Notes: a model not told the origin generated them from the letters alone. 64,000 nt of DNA from Mucispirillum schaedleri (GCA_949287985.1 CASEIN010000005.1:60637-124636), one strand, 5' to 3'. Positions 24,581 to 34,525 are shown, counted from the first letter of the stretch. A program made the numbers and translations.

Positions 24581-26260
24581 TTAAAAATTTTCATCTGTTA
24601 TAATCTGTGCTATTGCATAGATATTATCGGCTATTTTTTCTAATGTATTTAATAAATCTACAAAAGCAAGCCCAGCAGGAAGGCTGCAGTTACCTTCATC
24701 AAGCCTTTTTAAGTGATTTTTCTTATACTGTTTTCTAAGTTTATCTATTTTATCTTCATTTTCAGCAAAATCTTCCATTGCATTTTCTTTATCATTAGAA
24801 AAATAAAGGTTTTTCACATTTGTAATAAATTCATCTACAAGATTTATAATATCATTTAGTTCAGTAGTTGCATCACTAGAAAAAACAATATTTTTATCAT
24901 TCATTTTATTTTTAGTTTTAATAAGTTTTAAACTTCTATCACCTATTTGGCTAATTTCTTCCACTGCTGTACTAATGTTATGTATAGTATGCAGTGATTT
25001 TGCAGAAAGAGATTTAGATGAAAGTTTTGTTAAAAATAAGTGTATTTCATCATTAAATATATCAATAGTATTAGATAATGATTTTCCTTCACTGCAAGAT
25101 TGTTTATCATTTTCTAGCACTGCTTTTTTAGCATATTCAAACAGGCTAATAGAAGTTAAAAACATTCTTCCTGCTTCTTTTTGAGTAAGACCAACAGCAA
25201 TTTCTGGAGTGGAAAGCATTTCATCAGATAAATGCACAACTTTTGCTTCTACAGCATCCTCTTTTTTCTCTTTTATTATTTTTTCGCATAGTTTTGCAAG
25301 TAAAGGTAAAAACGGCAGGAAAACAAGAGTGTTTATAATATTAAACATAGTATGCAGGTTTGCAATATGCCTGCCGATATTTGGATATATTGTTTCTGCC
25401 CCTTGTTTAACGGCATAAGCCACATCACTATCAGTAATAAAGTTTACTAAATTCATAAAAGGAACAAAAAATACAAGCATATAAGATACGCCTATTAAGT
25501 TAAAGAGAAAGTGGCCAAAAGCTGCCTGCTTTGCAGGACGGCTTGCATTTAATGCTGCTAAGTTTGCTGTAATTGTAGTACCTATATTTTCACCTAATAC
25601 TAAGGCAGCAGCCGCTGGAAAATCAATAATTCCTGCTGTAGCTAGTGCAATTGTTATACCAATAGTGGCAGAAGAACTTTGCACCACAAGTGTAGTAAGA
25701 GCACCTGCAATAACAGCAGCAATAGGGTTATGTGAAAAATAAACAAATATAGATTTAAATTCTTCAGATTTAGCAAGAGGTTTAAATGCATCAGTCATAG
25801 TATCCATACCAAGAAATAAAAGCCCAAACCCCATTATAATCTGCCCAATATACTGTAAAGCAGGTTTTCTAAAGAATATATAAAGAATAGCACCAAGCCC
25901 AATACAAGGCAGTGCAACTCCTGAGATTTTAAAGGAAATAATTTGCCCTGTGATAGTTGTACCAATGTTTGCTCCAAGTATAACAGATAATGCTTGAGTT
26001 AGGTTCATAAGCCCAGCATTTACAAATCCAACTACCATAACCGTAGTGGCAGATGAACTTTGTATAATAGCAGTAACAATAGCACCAACACCTGTGCCAA
26101 TTAACCTGTTAGTTGTAAGTTTTTCTAATATTTTTTTTAGACTGTCTCCTGATGATTTTTGTAAACCTTCAGACATAAACTGCATACCTAAGAGAAAAAG
26201 TCCAAGTCCACCAAATAGTTGAAAAATTACAGATACTACATTAATTTCATTCACAGGCAA
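24581..26260 (-). CDS. Na/Pi cotransporter family protein with PhoU-like tail
   Basis: Predicted inner-membrane sodium-dependent phosphate transporter (PF02690 family). 559 residues: the membrane part (1-310) has two inverted QSSSAT repeats (QSSSATTVMVVGFVNAG and QSSSATIGITIALATAG), the hallmark of this family. The C-terminal 200 residues are helical and PhoU-like (LNTLEKIADNIYAI). It reads leftward and its 3' end is 15 bases before the HD-GYP start. Divergent from the decarboxylase gene at 26496. Confidence 0.9.
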   Translation of the reverse strand: MPVNEINVVSVIFQLFGGLGLFLLGMQFMSEGLQKSSGDSLKKILEKLTTNRLIGTGVGAIVTAIIQSSSATTVMVVGFVNAGLMNLTQALSVILGANIGTTITGQIISFKISGVALPCIGLGAILYIFFRKPALQYIGQIIMGFGLLFLGMDTMTDAFKPLAKSEEFKSIFVYFSHNPIAAVIAGALTTLVVQSSSATIGITIALATAGIIDFPAAAALVLGENIGTTITANLAALNASRPAKQAAFGHFLFNLIGVSYMLVFFVPFMNLVNFITDSDVAYAVKQGAETIYPNIGRHIANLHTMFNIINTLVFLPFLPLLAKLCEKIIKEKKEDAVEAKVVHLSDEMLSTPEIAVGLTQKEAGRMFLTSISLFEYAKKAVLENDKQSCSEGKSLSNTIDIFNDEIHLFLTKLSSKSLSAKSLHTIHNISTAVEEISQIGDRSLKLIKTKNKMNDKNIVFSSDATTELNDIINLVDEFITNVKNLYFSNDKENAMEDFAENEDKIDKLRKQYKKNHLKRLDEGNCSLPAGLAFVDLLNTLEKIADNIYAIAQIITDENF

Positions 26261-26421
26261 ATCTCCTTATACACACAATAACATATTATATAAATATTAT
26301 GAATTAAGTTGAATGTCAAATATTCTTTTTAATTTACCCTTTTTAATTCATCTTAAAAGAAAACAATTTTTTCATAAATTAATTATGAAAGTATCATATA
26401 ATTTTTAAAAAAATATTTTTC

Positions 26422-26450
26422 TTGACAGTAAAAATGTAATTATATAATAA
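26422..26450 (+). promoter_or_regulatory. Sigma70-type promoter for the decarboxylase gene
   Basis: TTGACA (26422-26427) then 17 bases to TAATAA (26445-26450), with a better TATAAT hexamer at 26443-26448 (15-base spacer). The gene starts 46 bases downstream, after AAGGTGAT. Confidence 0.6.
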
Positions 26451-26495
26451 ATATATTTGATATAATATAATTTTGAATTATTAAGGTGATAATTT

Positions 26496-27737
26496 ATGAC
26501 AGAAAAGAAAGTTCCTTTTACAAAAGAAGAAATTGAAAAAATTATTAAAGAATATCCAACGCCTTTTCATATTTATGATGAAAAAGCAATACTTGATAAT
26601 GCAAAAGAATTTATAGATGCTTTTAGCTGGGCAGCAGGTTTTAAAGAATATTTTGCTGTGAAAGCTCTGCCAAACCCACATATATTAAGGCTTTTAGCAT
26701 CACTTGGTATTGGGGCAGACTGTTCTTCTATTGCAGAGCTTTATCTTTCGGAAATGGCTGGTATTAAAGGTGAAGATATTATGTTTACATCTAATGATAC
26801 CCCAGCCCATGAATATAGAAAAGCATATGAAATGGGTGCTGTTATTAACCTTGATGATATTACTCATATAGAATTTTTAGAGAAAACTTTAGGCAAACTG
26901 CCAGAGCTTTTATGTTTTAGGTATAACCCAGGTCCATTAAAGGGTGGTAATGATATTATAGGAAAGCCAGAAGAAGCAAAATATGGTCTTACAAGGCAGC
27001 AGATGATAGATGCTTATAAAATATCAAAAGAAAAAGGTGTAAAACGTTTTGCAATGCATACAATGGTTGCTTCAAACGAATTAAACCCAGAATATTTTGC
27101 TGAAACTGCCGTTATATTATTTCAGCTTGCAGCAGATATATATAAAGAAACTGGCATTGAAATGGAGTTTATTAACCTTGGTGGTGGTGTAGGTATACCA
27201 TATAGACCAGAGCAGGATAGAATAGAGTGGAAAGACTTATCAGCAAGGATTAAAAAAGCATATGATGAAATAATTAAAGCAAATGGCTTAAATCCTAAAG
27301 TTTATTTTGAGCTTGGCAGGGCGATTACTGGACCTTATGGCTACCTTGTAACAAGAGCAATACATGAAAAACATATATATAAAGAATATATAGGGCTTGA
27401 TGCCTGTATGGCAAACTTAATGCGTCCTGCTTTATATGGAGCATATCACCATATTACAGTAATGGGTAAAGAAAATGCAAAATGCGACCATACATATGAT
27501 GTTTCAGGCTCACTTTGCGAAAATAATGATAAATTTGCAGTAGATAGAAAACTGCCAAAAATAGATATTGGCGATATTGTAGTTATCCATGATACTGGAG
27601 CTCACGGTCATGCTATGGGTTTTAACTATAACGGTAAACTTCGTTCTGCTGAACTGTTACTTAAAAAAGATGGCTCTGTGGAGATGATAAGAAGGGCAGA
27701 AACTTTAAATGATTTATTTGCTACATTAAAGTTTTAG
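26496..27737 (+). CDS. lysA: PLP-dependent decarboxylase, diaminopimelate decarboxylase type
   Basis: Likely converts meso-diaminopimelate to lysine. 413 residues of the fold-III PLP decarboxylase family: the PLP lysine is K56 (EYFAVKALPNPHIL), the phosphate loop is LGGGVGIP, and the substrate/dimer residues include ELGRAITGPYG and DVSGSLCENNDKFA. The pattern where HCHIGS is usual reads MHTMVASNEL, a variant seen in a subgroup of these enzymes. Carboxynorspermidine or arginine decarboxylases are related, so substrate is not certain. Own promoter (26422) and terminator; not linked to other lysine genes. Confidence 0.75.
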   Translation: MTEKKVPFTKEEIEKIIKEYPTPFHIYDEKAILDNAKEFIDAFSWAAGFKEYFAVKALPNPHILRLLASLGIGADCSSIAELYLSEMAGIKGEDIMFTSNDTPAHEYRKAYEMGAVINLDDITHIEFLEKTLGKLPELLCFRYNPGPLKGGNDIIGKPEEAKYGLTRQQMIDAYKISKEKGVKRFAMHTMVASNELNPEYFAETAVILFQLAADIYKETGIEMEFINLGGGVGIPYRPEQDRIEWKDLSARIKKAYDEIIKANGLNPKVYFELGRAITGPYGYLVTRAIHEKHIYKEYIGLDACMANLMRPALYGAYHHITVMGKENAKCDHTYDVSGSLCENNDKFAVDRKLPKIDIGDIVVIHDTGAHGHAMGFNYNGKLRSAELLLKKDGSVEMIRRAETLNDLFATLKF

Positions 27738-27765
27738 GTTATAAAAAACATTTATAATTTATATG

Positions 27766-27800
27766 AAACCATGTATAATTTTTTATGCATGGTTTTATTT
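27766..27800 (+). terminator. Terminator after the decarboxylase gene
   Basis: AAACCATG (27766-27773) pairs with CATGGTTT (27788-27795), followed by a T-rich tail. Confidence 0.65.
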
Positions 27801-27827
27801 GTATATATAGTTTACTTTAATATTTAT

Positions 27828-27861
27828 AAACTGCTGCTTTTATATTTGGCAGCAGTTTTTT
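27828..27861 (+). terminator. Second hairpin overlapping the 3' end of the kinase gene
   Basis: AAACTGCTGC (27828-27837) pairs with GCAGCAGTTT (27849-27858), followed on the + strand by T-rich sequence. It overlaps the last codons of the minus-strand kinase gene, and could serve the rightward decarboxylase transcript as a second terminator. Confidence 0.6.
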
Positions 27862-28364
27862 ATTTCTTCAAGATAGTTATTATTAATTAAAATATATGTA
27901 TTATTATATTTTTTGCATTGTAGTAAATTTTCTTCATTTTCTTTTATGAATATATCTTTATCTATATAAAAATCATTTTGGCGTTTTTCTATTTCGTTTG
28001 CATATTTTATAATTGTTTCAAAGTTATTATTAATATATTCTTTACTAAAAATAATATTATAATATTTTATATGCTTTAAATAAATATCAGTAAAATATTC
28101 TTTATAATCAAAGGGGATATAAACCCCTTCAATAATTAAATTTTGGTTATTTTCTATGGCAGTTTTTACTATTTCTTTTACAATATTCCATAAGTATGGC
28201 ATAAGGCTTTCATCATCATAAACAGATATATTAGTATTGCCGCTTCTAATAAGCCCCATTTTAATATGGTCAATGGAAATATATGGTATATTATACTTTT
28301 CCATTAGTTTTTGAGAAATAAATGTTTTTCCAGTGCAGGAAGTGCCTGTTATTAAAATAATCAT
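27840..28364 (-). CDS. Small P-loop kinase-like protein
   Basis: 174 residues with a P-loop at the very start (GTSCTGKT, 7-14) and a small-molecule-kinase layout: ISIDHIKMGLI as a substrate/NMP-like segment and NNQNLIIEGVYIP as the Walker B strand region. It resembles 2-phosphoglycerate-kinase/zeta-toxin-like P-loop proteins, but the substrate cannot be named. It starts three bases after the stop of the DUF2156 gene, so the two are in one operon. No toxin-antitoxin partner is visible. Confidence 0.65.
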   Translation of the reverse strand: MIILITGTSCTGKTFISQKLMEKYNIPYISIDHIKMGLIRSGNTNISVYDDESLMPYLWNIVKEIVKTAIENNQNLIIEGVYIPFDYKEYFTDIYLKHIKYYNIIFSKEYINNNFETIIKYANEIEKRQNDFYIDKDIFIKENEENLLQCKKYNNTYILINNNYLEEIKNCCQI

Positions 28365-28367
28365 ATA

Positions 28368-29228
28368 TTATTCTTTTAATGCAACTCTATATTTTTTACG
28401 CATTTCATCTGGATAATATGTAGATTTTGCCTGACGGAGTGTATCTTTTCCTAAATCCTGCTCAAAATTTAGATATTTATAATCACTTATGAGTTTTTGA
28501 GCAAAAGCATTATATAAGTGCTGATATATACCTTTATATTCTCTTATACCTTTTGCAAAATGCAGTGCAAAACTTTCGTCATTTAATTCTTCCCCAAGCA
28601 CAAAACCACTTGGTTTATTATCAGCATAAGAAATCATACCACGCAGGTTAAATTCGTTCATTTTCTCTAATGCTTCTAAAGTTTCAGCATAATCTGTGCC
28701 GTGGTTATCCATACTTTGTATATCTTTTTCCCAAGTATCTAGTATATATTTTGCATCTTCAAATCTATCAAGAGTGAGTTCATAATCTTCTATTTTATAG
28801 CCTTCATTATACTGTTTTAAAAGGTTTCTTTTTTTTGCAAGTTTTCTACCTGCCATAGTTGCAAGCCTTTCTGTTAAATATATATAATCAGAATCACCTT
28901 CTAAAAAAGTATAGCTAAATTTATCTTCTGGGAAAAAAGAAAGCCATTCTTCTTGAATAGGAAAGAAAAAATCTACATAAGCACCCATTTCTATCAATTT
29001 TGCAAGTGGTATAATTTCCAGTGGGCATACTGGCATCATATAAGTTTTATTATCATATGTCTCGCCGTGTAAAAAAGTGCAGCCATCACTAACTGTTACT
29101 TGGTATTTATGAGGGTTTCTAAAAAGATAAGCGTTTGTAAAGCTGTATTCTGAAAGATATGAGTTTTTTGCTCGTAATATTGGAGCAAGGCGTGCTCTGT
29201 GAGCATATTCTAGTGTTTCAAATTCCAT
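28368..29228 (-). CDS. DUF2156 domain protein (PG lysyltransferase-like acyltransferase fold)
   Basis: 286 residues resembling the DUF2156 domain, related to the C-terminal GNAT-like part of phosphatidylglycerol lysyltransferases (MprF/FmhA-type). Visible segments: YSFTNAYLFRNPHKY near the N-terminus, AGRKLAKKRNLLKQY in the middle, and the C-terminal FEQDLGKDTLRQAKSTYYPDEMRKKY that is typical of this family. It has no membrane domain, so lipid aminoacylation is not assumed; substrate unknown. Weak ribosome binding site. Confidence 0.7.
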   Translation of the reverse strand: MEFETLEYAHRARLAPILRAKNSYLSEYSFTNAYLFRNPHKYQVTVSDGCTFLHGETYDNKTYMMPVCPLEIIPLAKLIEMGAYVDFFFPIQEEWLSFFPEDKFSYTFLEGDSDYIYLTERLATMAGRKLAKKRNLLKQYNEGYKIEDYELTLDRFEDAKYILDTWEKDIQSMDNHGTDYAETLEALEKMNEFNLRGMISYADNKPSGFVLGEELNDESFALHFAKGIREYKGIYQHLYNAFAQKLISDYKYLNFEQDLGKDTLRQAKSTYYPDEMRKKYRVALKE

Positions 29229-29306
29229 TTATTTTATACCTTTTATAATTCTTATAATTTATAAATTCATGACTATATCATATTTTTTTTATTTGTCTAC
29301 TTGTTT

Positions 29307-30689
29307 TTAAATAATTTCAATTTTTTGCCATTTTTTACTCATAAACCTTCTAGTAGAAAGTATTACCTGCATGAAAAAACCCATGTTTAATGCCCACCAT
29401 ATACCAGTTGCTCCAAACCCTAAAAATATACCTAAAATATAAGCAAGTGGCAGCCTTAAAACCCACACATTAAGAATAGCATAAGTCATAGTAGCTTTCG
29501 TATCCCCTGCACCATTTAATGCTCCACCCATAGCCAAGTTTAATGCTATAAAAGGCTCTGCTATCATACATATATATAAATATTTTATAATTTCAGGCAC
29601 AACTGCTTCATTAGGCTCTAAAATTTCAGCAATAGGGCGAGCAAATATAATAATAACCGCCATCATAACAGTAACTATAGCCATTGATATGAAAGCTGTT
29701 ACAAAGCCGTTTTTATATGCTTCATCAAACTTTTTCTCACCCATTAAGTTACCAACAATTACAGCATTTGCCATATTAAAAGCAAAAGCAGGCATAAATA
29801 TGGCACTTTCAATACGAAGCCCTGTGGCATAAGCTGCCATTATTTCTGTAGAATTAAGAGTAAGCATACCAAGAATAGAGTATAGGGCAGTGCCACCAAA
29901 CTGCCATGATAATGATACAATACCACCAGGCCAGCCAATAGATAATATCTGCTTTAATATACTGCTTGAAAATATATAAACTTTATCAATAATTTTATAC
30001 ATGATAGTAATATTTATAAGAGAAGCTGATGTTATACTTACTGCAGTAGATATGGCAATTGCACTATAACCAATATCCGTAAAATTATAAAAATATAATA
30101 AAAGGATTATATTTAAAATGGCAGCAAATATCATCACGCCCATTGTTATAATAACCCTTTTACATGAACGAAGAACACCATTCATATTTATTAATGTCAT
30201 ATGAAATATAATACCTAAGAAATATATTTTTATTAATGTGGAAGCATAATCTTTTACCTGATTTTCAGCATTTAATAAAGTAACTATCTGCTTTGAAAAT
30301 AAAATACCAATAATACATATTATTACACCAAAAGAAAATGCAGAAGTAACAGATGTAAAAACGGCTGATTTAAAAAGTTTTTTATCTTCAGAAGTATATA
30401 GCCTTGAAAGAATAGAGACAGCCCCTATGGTTAGGGCATGACCTGTCATAATAAATAAAGCATATACCTGACTTGCAAGCCCTGTGGCAGCTTTTACTTC
30501 TTTGCCGTAAAGACCAGCAATATATATATCTGTCATGCTTATTAAAAATTCAAAGACCATCATTACCATCATTGGCCAGCTCATTTTCCAGCTTGATTTT
30601 ATAAGCGGCATGACATTTTTTACAGGTTTTATAATTTTTTGCTTAACAAATGAAGTATTTTCTTGTAACATCATATACTGCAATAACAT
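29307..30689 (-). CDS. MATE family efflux transporter (copy 1)
   Basis: Inner-membrane multidrug/toxin antiporter with about 12 transmembrane segments, 460 residues from the first ATG. By alignment to its tandem copy, the start is more likely the MMLQENTSF Met whose codon ends at 30674 (455 residues); neither start has a strong ribosome binding site. Family traits: FEFLISMTDIYIAGLYG in TM1 and PFIALNLAMGGALNGAGDTKATM toward the C-terminal half. Closely similar to 30924-32291, including the upstream AT-rich leader. Substrate unknown. Confidence 0.85.
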   Translation of the reverse strand: MLLQYMMLQENTSFVKQKIIKPVKNVMPLIKSSWKMSWPMMVMMVFEFLISMTDIYIAGLYGKEVKAATGLASQVYALFIMTGHALTIGAVSILSRLYTSEDKKLFKSAVFTSVTSAFSFGVIICIIGILFSKQIVTLLNAENQVKDYASTLIKIYFLGIIFHMTLINMNGVLRSCKRVIITMGVMIFAAILNIILLLYFYNFTDIGYSAIAISTAVSITSASLINITIMYKIIDKVYIFSSSILKQILSIGWPGGIVSLSWQFGGTALYSILGMLTLNSTEIMAAYATGLRIESAIFMPAFAFNMANAVIVGNLMGEKKFDEAYKNGFVTAFISMAIVTVMMAVIIIFARPIAEILEPNEAVVPEIIKYLYICMIAEPFIALNLAMGGALNGAGDTKATMTYAILNVWVLRLPLAYILGIFLGFGATGIWWALNMGFFMQVILSTRRFMSKKWQKIEII

Positions 30690-30923
30690 ATTATTTAATT
30701 ATTTTAAAGACTTATTTTTATTTAATATACAACAAGCATAAGTTTAAAATCAAAGATAAATAAAATAGTTATATATTACAAATTATTTTATGGTATTTAC
30801 AAGATAATAATTTCACGGCTATATTATAAACGATATAAGTATATAATATTATGTAAGATATAGCAGGTAAATATAAAAATTCATTAACATTATACTATTG
30901 TAATATATATTTTTTAATTGCTT

Positions 30924-32291
30924 TTAAGCAAATTCAATACTTTGCCATTTTTTGCTTATAAACCTTCTAGTAGAAAGTATTGTTTGTATAAATAAACCTA
31001 TGTTTAAAGCCCACCATATACCTGCTGGTCCAAAGTCTAAATGTATACCTAAAATATAAGCAAGTGGCAGCCTTAAAATCCATAAATTAAGCAGAGCATA
31101 AAACATTGAAGATTTTGTATCACCTGCACCGTTTAATGCTCCACACATAGCTAGATTTAATGCAATAAAAGGTTCTGCTATCATGCATACATATATATAT
31201 TTTATAATTTCAGGCTCAACAATTGAATTTGGTTCAAGTATATCAGCAATAGGGTGTGCAAATATCATAATTACTGCCATCATAATAGTAACAATTGTCA
31301 TGGAAATAAAGGCTGTTGCAAAACCATGTTTATAAGCGTCATCTAATTTTTTCTCACCTATTAAGTTACCAACTATAACACTATTGGATTTATAAAAAGC
31401 AAAGGCAGGCATAAAAATAGCACTTTCTATTCGAAGCCCTGTGGCGTAAGCTGCAATTATTTCTGTAGAATTAACAGTTAACAAACCAAGGATTGAGTAA
31501 ATAGCAGTGCCACTAAGCTGCCATGATAATGATATAACACCACCAGGCCAGCCAATTGATATTATTTGTTTAAAAATTTTACCTGAAAAAACATATACTT
31601 TATCAATAATTCTATACATTATTACTAAAGTAATAAGAGATGCTAATGTTATACTTATTGCTGTTGATATGGCAATTGCACGATAGCCAATATCAGTAAA
31701 ATTATAAAAATATAAAAGCAGAACTAAATTTAATACAGTAGCAAAAGCCATAACACCCATTATCACCATAACACGTTTGCAGGAACGGAGAACACCATTT
31801 GTATTTGTTAATATTATATGAAATATGATACCAATAAAATATATTTCTATTAATACGATAGCATAATCTTTTTCTATATCTTCAATATTTAATAAAGCAA
31901 CTATATGTTCTGAAAATACAATACCAATGATACATGCTGCAATTCCAAAGAAAAATGCAGAAACAATCGATGTAAAAACAGCTGATTTAAAAAGATTTTT
32001 ATCTTCACCAGTATAGAGCCTTGAAAGAATTGATACAGCACCACTAGTTAAAATATGACCTGTCATAATAAAAAGAGCGTATACTTGCGTGGCAATCCCT
32101 GTGGCAGCTTTTACTTCTGTGCTGTATAGACCTGCAATATAAATATCAGTCATGCTCATGATAAATTCAAATATCATCATTACTATTATTGGCCAGCTTG
32201 CATGCCAGCTTGATTTCATAAGCGGTATCATATTTTTTACAGGTTTTATAAATTTTTGCTTAACAAATGAAGTATTTTCTTGTAACATCAT
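30924..32291 (-). CDS. MATE family efflux transporter (copy 2)
   Basis: 455 residues, about 12 membrane segments, start MMLQENTSFVKQK. It aligns end to end with the adjacent MATE gene with high identity, so this is a tandem duplication; differences are spread along the protein rather than clustered. Family motifs: SMTDIYIAGLYSTEVKAATG, and AMCGALNGAGDTKSSM. The upstream region shares TTTTAAAGACTTATTTT with the other copy, so control is probably similar. Both read leftward and copy 2 is upstream, separated by a 234-base gap without other features. Confidence 0.85.
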   Translation of the reverse strand: MMLQENTSFVKQKFIKPVKNMIPLMKSSWHASWPIIVMMIFEFIMSMTDIYIAGLYSTEVKAATGIATQVYALFIMTGHILTSGAVSILSRLYTGEDKNLFKSAVFTSIVSAFFFGIAACIIGIVFSEHIVALLNIEDIEKDYAIVLIEIYFIGIIFHIILTNTNGVLRSCKRVMVIMGVMAFATVLNLVLLLYFYNFTDIGYRAIAISTAISITLASLITLVIMYRIIDKVYVFSGKIFKQIISIGWPGGVISLSWQLSGTAIYSILGLLTVNSTEIIAAYATGLRIESAIFMPAFAFYKSNSVIVGNLIGEKKLDDAYKHGFATAFISMTIVTIMMAVIMIFAHPIADILEPNSIVEPEIIKYIYVCMIAEPFIALNLAMCGALNGAGDTKSSMFYALLNLWILRLPLAYILGIHLDFGPAGIWWALNIGLFIQTILSTRRFISKKWQSIEFA

Positions 32292-32363
32292 ATTCTACAA
32301 TAGCATATTCTTAAAATATTTTAAAGACTTATTTTCTATTTAATATGTAGAAAATTTGAGTAT

Positions 32364-32392
32364 TTGATAAAATATACTTTTTTATATATACA
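32364..32392 (+). promoter_or_regulatory. Probable promoter of the haem operon
   Basis: TTGATA (32364-32369), 17-base spacer, TATACA (32387-32392), 33 bases before the hemX start. Both hexamers are one or two bases from consensus. Confidence 0.45.
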
Positions 32393-32425
32393 ATTAGTAT
32401 AAGGTTAAAATTAAAGAGGTACAAA

Positions 32426-33217
32426 ATGATATCCTACATTTCACTTATCTTTTATATTTTAGCATTTGTGCATATTGCATTGTTTTTATATTCAGGAAGC
32501 CGTAATGTTAGAAATCTTTTTAATATATTTATGATGTTAGGGCTTTTATCAAATCTATATGAATTAATCATTAGGTTTATGGAAACAGGGCTTGCTCCTA
32601 CTTCTACACTTTATGATTTAATGCTTAGTTTATCATTATCATTTGGTATAACATATTTTATATTATATGCAAAATACAGGCGTCCATTAATTGGTTTATT
32701 TATATCACCATTTATGGCAGCGGCATTAGTTATTGCTATATTTTATCCGCCTACTATTACACCGTCTTATCCTGTGGTGGATAGTATTTGGAAAGTAGTG
32801 CATCTTCCATTTATTGTGCTTGGCACAACATTTTTGGTTGCAGCTTTTGTGGCATCAGTTATGTATATTTTACAGGAAGCACAGCTTAAAAAGAAAAAGT
32901 TTGGTTTTATTTTCCAAAGGTTTCCTGCTCTTGATACAATAGGTAAAATAAATAATACATCTTTAACAATTGGTTTTTATTTTTTTACAATAGGGGCAGT
33001 TTTAGGGTTTATTTGGATGCTGCAAAATAATCTGGAACAACTTTTATCATCTGCAAAAGTAGTTTTTTCAGTATTAACTTGGTTTTTATATGCTGCATTA
33101 ATAATATTTAGGCGAATTAAACCGTTAACTCAAAGACAGACTGCCCAGTGGACTATTATTGGGTTTGTTTTAATAATAATAACATACATTGGCGTTGCCA
33201 GTTTTATGCTGAGGTAA
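32426..33217 (+). CDS. hemX: HemX/CcsA-like membrane protein
   Basis: 263 residues with about eight hydrophobic segments, resembling the cytochrome c assembly (CcsA/HemX) family. Conserved parts include the WxWxx-like core around GAVLGFIWMLQNN and FPALDTIGKINN. The ATG follows GAGGTACAAA. First gene of an apparent hemX-hemA-hemC-hemD-hemB operon, which matches B. subtilis, where HemX influences HemA level. A haem-handling role is inferred from this context. Confidence 0.8.
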   Translation: MISYISLIFYILAFVHIALFLYSGSRNVRNLFNIFMMLGLLSNLYELIIRFMETGLAPTSTLYDLMLSLSLSFGITYFILYAKYRRPLIGLFISPFMAAALVIAIFYPPTITPSYPVVDSIWKVVHLPFIVLGTTFLVAAFVASVMYILQEAQLKKKKFGFIFQRFPALDTIGKINNTSLTIGFYFFTIGAVLGFIWMLQNNLEQLLSSAKVVFSVLTWFLYAALIIFRRIKPLTQRQTAQWTIIGFVLIIITYIGVASFMLR

Positions 33218-33222
33218 TATAG

Positions 33223-34512
33223 ATGTTAGTAGTTTTAGGTCTAAACCATAATTCTGCCCCAGTTACTGTTAGGGAAAAAATGGCTATTAAAAAAGAAGAA
33301 ATGGAGCCAATATATAAAAAATTCCTCAGTGAAAATAATGTGCAGGAAATGTTTTTAGTTTCAACATGTAACAGGGTGGAATATTATTTTGTAATAAAAG
33401 ATTATTTATGTGATAAATGCGACCTTCATTCACCAATATGTGATAAGTGCGAAATTTATTCTATGGTTGCTGCAAATTGTAATTTATCTGTTGAAGATTT
33501 AATGAATTACACGTATTTTGCTTCAGGCAGTCAGGCAGTAACCCATCTTTTTGCTGTTGCTTCTGGGCTTGACAGCCTCGTATTAGGTGAACCACAAATA
33601 TTTGGGCAGATAAAAGATTCTTTTGATATTTCAAAAGAATGCAATGGTATGGGTATATTTTTAAACAGGCTTTTTGAATTTACTTTAAAAACAGCAAAGA
33701 AAGTGCGAACAGTTACAGGAATATCAGAAAATCCAGTATCTGTAAGTTATGCTGCTGTGGAGCTTGCTAAAAAAATCTTTTCAAACCTTAGTGAAGCAAA
33801 GGCAATGATTATTGGAGCAGGTGAAATGTGTGAGCTTGCTGCACGCCATTTAGTAGGCTCTAATATTGGCTCAATTATTGTAACAAATAGAACCTTTGAA
33901 AAGGCAGTTAAATTAGCAGAAGAATTTTCAGGAGACGCTGTTGCTTTTGACAGGTTTGCATCAAAACTTTCAGAAGTGGATATTATTATATCATCAACAG
34001 GTTCTGAAAACTTTGTTGTTACATATGATATGATATTAGAAGCTATGAAAAAACGACCATCACGCCCTATGTTTTTTATTGATATTGCAGTGCCAAGGGA
34101 TATTGACCCAAAAGGAACTGAAGTTGATAATACTTATATTTATGATATTGATGATTTAAAAAGTGTGGTGGAAGCCAATAAAAAGGAAAGAGAAAAAGAG
34201 GCAAAAAAAGCATGGGATATTGTTAATAATGCAGCTCATGCTTTTGATGACCAAATGGAATCTTTAAAAATAACACCAGTTATTAAAAGTATGCGTAATT
34301 ACTTTGAAGAAAAAAGAAATGAAGAGTTACAAAAATACTGTGAAAAATTTAAAATAACTGATGAGAAAGAAATAGAACATTTAAATTATCTTTTAACAGC
34401 AACACTTAATAAGATACTTCATAAGCCTTTTATGAACTTAAAAGAACATGCAACAGATGGTGAAAAATATTCTATTGCAGAAGCTGTAGAAATAATATTT
34501 AATAATAAGTAA
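33223..34512 (+). CDS. hemA: Glutamyl-tRNA reductase with Cys-rich segment
   Basis: Reduces glutamyl-tRNA to glutamate-1-semialdehyde with NADPH, the first step of C5 tetrapyrrole synthesis. 429 residues. Catalytic Cys49 lies in VSTCNRVEYY; LDSLVLGEPQIFGQIKDSF, the NADPH domain (IIGAGEMCELAARHL) and the C-terminal dimer helices are normal. Unusual: residues 62-78 contain C63-x2-C66-x6-C73-x2-C76, about ten residues longer than the matching region of typical HemA, like a metal-binding knuckle. The start is five bases after the hemX stop, with GAGGTAAT upstream. Confidence 0.96.
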   Translation: MLVVLGLNHNSAPVTVREKMAIKKEEMEPIYKKFLSENNVQEMFLVSTCNRVEYYFVIKDYLCDKCDLHSPICDKCEIYSMVAANCNLSVEDLMNYTYFASGSQAVTHLFAVASGLDSLVLGEPQIFGQIKDSFDISKECNGMGIFLNRLFEFTLKTAKKVRTVTGISENPVSVSYAAVELAKKIFSNLSEAKAMIIGAGEMCELAARHLVGSNIGSIIVTNRTFEKAVKLAEEFSGDAVAFDRFASKLSEVDIIISSTGSENFVVTYDMILEAMKKRPSRPMFFIDIAVPRDIDPKGTEVDNTYIYDIDDLKSVVEANKKEREKEAKKAWDIVNNAAHAFDDQMESLKITPVIKSMRNYFEEKRNEELQKYCEKFKITDEKEIEHLNYLLTATLNKILHKPFMNLKEHATDGEKYSIAEAVEIIFNNK

Positions 34513-34525
34513 GATGGTGAAATAA

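Noticed and set aside
26261..26495. Possible lysine riboswitch before the decarboxylase gene
   Set aside because: Distance from promoter to start is about 46 bases, far too short for that element.
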